Source of the DNA: a virus | Virus record (IMG/VR): IMGVR_UViG_3300009414_000002 | Coordinates: 1 to 63,265 of that record | Length of the DNA: 63,265 nucleotides | Strand: one strand, 5' to 3' | In this document: positions 60,546-63,265 of the stretch, in pieces | Layout of the letters: each line of letters starts with the position of its first letter | Numbering within the stretch: position 1 is the first letter of the stretch | The notes under the pieces: generated by a model | What the model was told of the DNA's origin: nothing | What the model saw: the letters and a program-made list of their open reading frames with translations, nothing else | Database searches by the model: none | Translations under genes and position numbers: made by a program

Positions 60546-62367
60546 CCCCACCCCACCATTGAGCCATGCCATTTTGGATGGTGATTGGGAACCATCTTGG
60601 GAGTCGTTGGGCCGAGCCGGCGTTTCATTGCGCGGTCGCATGAACCAACTCTCTGCTGAACTGTCGCGCAAATCCGGTCTTTCCGGTGATTTCTTCGTAT
60701 CTCTCCGTGGCATGGAACGCGACCTTGCGCGACTCGAACAAATCGCTTCGACCGAGGATTTTTTCCGTTGGTGCCGACGTTACATACCGCGACAAGTGAA
60801 CCGTCAACCGGCATCCATGCACCAGCGTGTCGTTGCTGACCTTTCGTGTTTTTTGAATCGGGAAGAACCCGATCCCGTACGTTTTCCCGGTGCTGATCGA
60901 TACGGTGCGTACGCTCTCCCCCGTGGTCACGGCAAAAGCACTTTGTTGGGGTTCGCATGGCCTTTGTACCTTTTATGCAACTGGAAGAAGTTCGATCTCT
61001 TCGGCTACGACGACGAAAACGGCGAGCGTCAGATCGACCAACGACCATTCATCGTGATCATCAGTGCCACCGAGTGGCAGGCTGCGGATCGTGTTCGCGC
61101 AATCCGCGTAGAACTTGAACGAAATCAAGAGCTTGCGGAAGACTACGGCGACCTAAGAACATATGGTCGCGGGATCAAATGGTCTGACCATGATCTTATC
61201 ACAGCCGACGGGTCACGAATAGTGTGCGCGGGCATGGATACGGCTTTCCGTGGCCTTGTTGAGGGCGAATCCCGACCCAATGTGGTTTTGCTGGATGACA
61301 TCGACGACAAGAAGACAATCACCACCACGGAATTGAGAAACAAGGCAGCTAGAAAGATTTCTGAGGAAGTGATCGGACTCGGCATCGAGGGCGAGTTCAT
61401 GATGGTCGCATGGGGCACCATCCTCCACTACGATTCCGTCTTGGCCCGACTGCTTGATACGGCTGGTGAATTCCAAGGGTACGTGCGCCGGAAGTACAAG
61501 GCGTTGCCAGACGAAGACACACTCGACCAAAAAGCCGGTGAAGTTGCATTTCCAGCAAAGTGGCCCAAACATCTCCTTCTCAGAAGAAAAAAGAGCATCC
61601 CGCCACTCGCATGGTCCACCGAGTATCAAAATGAACCGATGGACGACAGCACCACCGTGTTCCCAATGCACTGGCTCCGTGCAGCAATGGGACGAGGTGC
61701 GGATAGGGAAACGCCAATCATGCCACTACTTCCCGTCGAAAAAGGCGGTGAGTTCATCGTCGTCGCCCAAGGATGGGACTTGGCATTCGTGGACAACAAG
61801 CGCCATGCAGAAAAGAAACGTACGTCTTTCAATGCTGGAATCACTGGAGCCGTTGACATCCACGGGAACCTTCATTTATGCCATCTGATTCGCAACCGTG
61901 GGCTCAACCCTCTCGAAATGGATGAGATGATCTCAGCAAATGCCGCTTTGCTTGAGCCCGATGTGGTGGTAATTGAAGCCAACCATGCGGGGCACGTTCA
62001 TATTCACACGATCCGAGAAGAAACGGGTATCCCGGTTGTCGGAAGAACAACTGGCGTGGAAGTGAACGATCTCTACAAAGGGGTCCCGGCACTACAAAGA
62101 CCATTTGCCAATGGGCAGGTCATCATGTGGTGCGGAGATGAATACGGACGACGAATGATGGAAGCAATCGTAGAAGAATTGCACCGCTTCCCACAAGGGC
62201 GTAGAGGGGATACCGTCATGGCCTTGTGGCATTTGTGGTCCGTGCTGCGCCCAGCAATGATGAAGGCAGAGCGTTTGAGGAAAGAGGGAGTTGCCCACAA
62301 ATTCCGAGAAACATTCAAACTTGGCGATTTCAAAGTCGATGTGAGGACTGGCGATGATGCTGAATAA
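60538..62367 (+). CDS. Large terminase subunit (ATPase-nuclease)
   Basis: 609 aa. Powers DNA packaging and cuts the concatemer. The Walker A-like motif ALPRGHGKSTLLGFA at about residues 125-140 and Walker B VVLLDDIDD mark the ATPase. The RNase H-like nuclease has GWDLAFVDNKR, VVVIEANHAGHVH and RRGDTVMALWHLWS with the acidic residues in place. Starts at the ATG overlapping the small subunit. Confidence 0.88.
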   Translation: MTDPTPPLSHAILDGDWEPSWESLGRAGVSLRGRMNQLSAELSRKSGLSGDFFVSLRGMERDLARLEQIASTEDFFRWCRRYIPRQVNRQPASMHQRVVADLSCFLNREEPDPVRFPGADRYGAYALPRGHGKSTLLGFAWPLYLLCNWKKFDLFGYDDENGERQIDQRPFIVIISATEWQAADRVRAIRVELERNQELAEDYGDLRTYGRGIKWSDHDLITADGSRIVCAGMDTAFRGLVEGESRPNVVLLDDIDDKKTITTTELRNKAARKISEEVIGLGIEGEFMMVAWGTILHYDSVLARLLDTAGEFQGYVRRKYKALPDEDTLDQKAGEVAFPAKWPKHLLLRRKKSIPPLAWSTEYQNEPMDDSTTVFPMHWLRAAMGRGADRETPIMPLLPVEKGGEFIVVAQGWDLAFVDNKRHAEKKRTSFNAGITGAVDIHGNLHLCHLIRNRGLNPLEMDEMISANAALLEPDVVVIEANHAGHVHIHTIREETGIPVVGRTTGVEVNDLYKGVPALQRPFANGQVIMWCGDEYGRRMMEAIVEELHRFPQGRRGDTVMALWHLWSVLRPAMMKAERLRKEGVAHKFRETFKLGDFKVDVRTGDDAE

Positions 62368-63049
62368 TGTCGAAACACAAAACTCTTTCTTGGGTAACTG
62401 GCTGCAACTTAGGCCGGGAAGCTCATATGAAACAACGATGGAACTAAGATGCTGGCTCCCATTGTTCGCTCGCGCTGTTGCGGCACACACACTGCTGGAT
62501 TTTGGCTGTGGAGCGCGTGGCTGGATGGAAAGTTGTGACATTAGACCCACCAGATACATCGGAGTGGACATCGATGCGGAAACCATTGCTTACAACCAAG
62601 AGCAGTGCCCCGAAACCGAGTTCCATGTGATCGGACGGAATCCAACGGACTTGCCGCAAGCAGACATTGTTTTTTGCAAGGACGTGTTTCAGCATCTTTC
62701 AAACAGTGATGTCCTTGGACTCATCGAAACAATCTGCTCCACAAGAGCTCGCTTCCTGATAACGTCAGCAGACAGCTATCCACCACCACCGACGAATGAG
62801 TCACGCGATTTTGAAAGCGTCGGGGTTTGCGATGGTGCCGGGTATGTTCCTGAAAACTTGAAGATCGAGCCGTTCCATTTGACCCATTTGATTGGGACGG
62901 TGATCTTGGATCACAAGTTCTACCAAGTTTGGGACTTGGATGAAGAACCCATTTCGCACAGAATCCTCTATTCTGTGACTCCATATGATAAGGTGCTGCT
63001 GAATGACTACAAGGTATGCGCCGCTAACATTGGTATCGTAAATGTCTGA
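62354..63049 (+). CDS. Class I SAM-dependent methyltransferase
   Basis: 231 aa. LLDFGCGARGWMESC is motif I, YIGVDIDAETIAYNQE motif II, and ADIVFCKDVFQHLSN a motif IV-like segment. It lies between terminase and portal, overlapping the terminase gene by 14 bases and the portal start by eight. The target (DNA, protein or small molecule) cannot be inferred; a substrate linked to packaging is possible. Confidence 0.75.
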   Translation: MMLNNVETQNSFLGNWLQLRPGSSYETTMELRCWLPLFARAVAAHTLLDFGCGARGWMESCDIRPTRYIGVDIDAETIAYNQEQCPETEFHVIGRNPTDLPQADIVFCKDVFQHLSNSDVLGLIETICSTRARFLITSADSYPPPPTNESRDFESVGVCDGAGYVPENLKIEPFHLTHLIGTVILDHKFYQVWDLDEEPISHRILYSVTPYDKVLLNDYKVCAANIGIVNV

Positions 63050-63265
63050 AAAAATTGCGAACAAGTTTTTCATCGACACCGGCAAGGACAGCCATCCTTC
63101 CAAATCAAGCGATCCATATGCCGATGCCGGGAAAGACACCGCAAAAGTCCAAGAAGCGCAAGATGTTGAAGAACAGTTTGCCGCTTGGTACGACAAGGGA
63201 ATCATTGAACCGCCAGATCCGGGACTCGTTTCCCTAATCATCGGCGCATCCCAGTCAAACATCGT
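63042..63265 (+). CDS. Portal protein, N-terminal part (continues at base 1)
   Basis: Start ATG at 63042, overlapping the methyltransferase stop. 74 residues are visible before the window ends: MSEKIANKFFIDTGKD, then an acidic segment, and from VQEAQDVEEQ onward the same frame as bases 2-123. Joined to the 2-1615 part it forms the 571-aa portal. Confidence 0.9.
   Translation, partial: MSEKIANKFFIDTGKDSHPSKSSDPYADAGKDTAKVQEAQDVEEQFAAWYDKGIIEPPDPGLVSLIIGASQSNI
63143..63265. repeat. Terminal overlap repeat, right copy
   Basis: Exact copy of 1-123. Removing one copy gives a circle of 63,142 bp and restores an uninterrupted portal gene that begins at 63042. Confidence 0.95.

Overview
The window is a complete, circularly closed phage genome of about 63,142 bp. 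Bases 1-123 recur exactly at 63143-63265, so the contig was cut inside the portal gene and the ends overlap. It is a tailed phage with a contractile tail (myovirus morphology): HK97-type capsid, large tail sheath, tube, tape measure, gp27/gp5-like hub, gp25-like and gpJ-like baseplate proteins. A candidate spanin pair (inner-membrane coiled-coil protein plus overlapping small lipoprotein) next to a holin-like protein and a CHAP endolysin suggests a Gram-negative host. No integrase, excisionase or CI-like module is seen, so a lytic lifestyle is likely. No DNA polymerase is encoded, so replication should depend on a host polymerase. I found no tRNA, CRISPR or insertion sequence.

Layout. The rightward arm starts at about 59.9 kb and wraps through the contig junction: small and large terminase, a methyltransferase, portal, minor head protein, XkdF-like protease, a second protease/scaffold gene with an internal scaffold start, capsid, connectors, lysis cassette (8.9-10.3 kb), neck proteins, sheath, tube, a frameshifted tail-assembly chaperone (UUUUUUU at 17385-17391), tape measure, hub, spike, baseplate and a 995-aa fibre ending at 30,610. 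The leftward arm (58.7 to 30.6 kb) holds small accessory genes, a RavA-like MoxR ATPase with a ViaA-like VWA protein, an XRE regulator, a Cas4/RecB-like nuclease, a Sak4-like recombinase, an SSB-like protein, a DnaD-like initiator/loader, a primase-helicase, HNH and RuvC nucleases, and at its distal end a 7-deazaguanine DNA-modification operon (QueD, QueE, FolE, an EndoIII-T-fold fusion, a glycosyltransferase, a DpdA-like transglycosylase, a ParB-like protein). The arms converge at 30,607-30,610 with overlapping stop codons.

The arms diverge around a 2-kb control region (57.6-59.9 kb) that is GC-rich, full of perfect palindromes, and carries an array of rightward sigma-54-type promoters (TGGCACG-N4-TTGCA), two of them perfect GG-N10-GC matches. 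Two promoter motifs of the form TTGAC(A/C)-18-TAG(A/T)GT lie before the protease gene and in the 23.3-23.5 kb gap. In that gap, promoter, hairpin and terminator could produce an RNA of about 85 nt whose hairpin loop is CCUCCU; the hairpin complements the extended Shine-Dalgarno CAACAAGGAGG used by several of the phage's own genes.

Most interesting candidates: (1) a QueC-less 7-deazaguanine operon with an EndoIII-QueD-like fusion and a glycosyltransferase, possibly making a glycosylated or otherwise new modified base; (2) the anti-Shine-Dalgarno small RNA; (3) duplicated sigma-54 promoter pairs for a phage late operon; (4) a beta-rich module shared by capsid, baseplate and fibre; (5) SSB-like C-terminal tips (DDDDIPF, DDAPF, APAPF, SAPF) on four replication-arm proteins. 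All functions are inferred by reading motifs; no database search was run.
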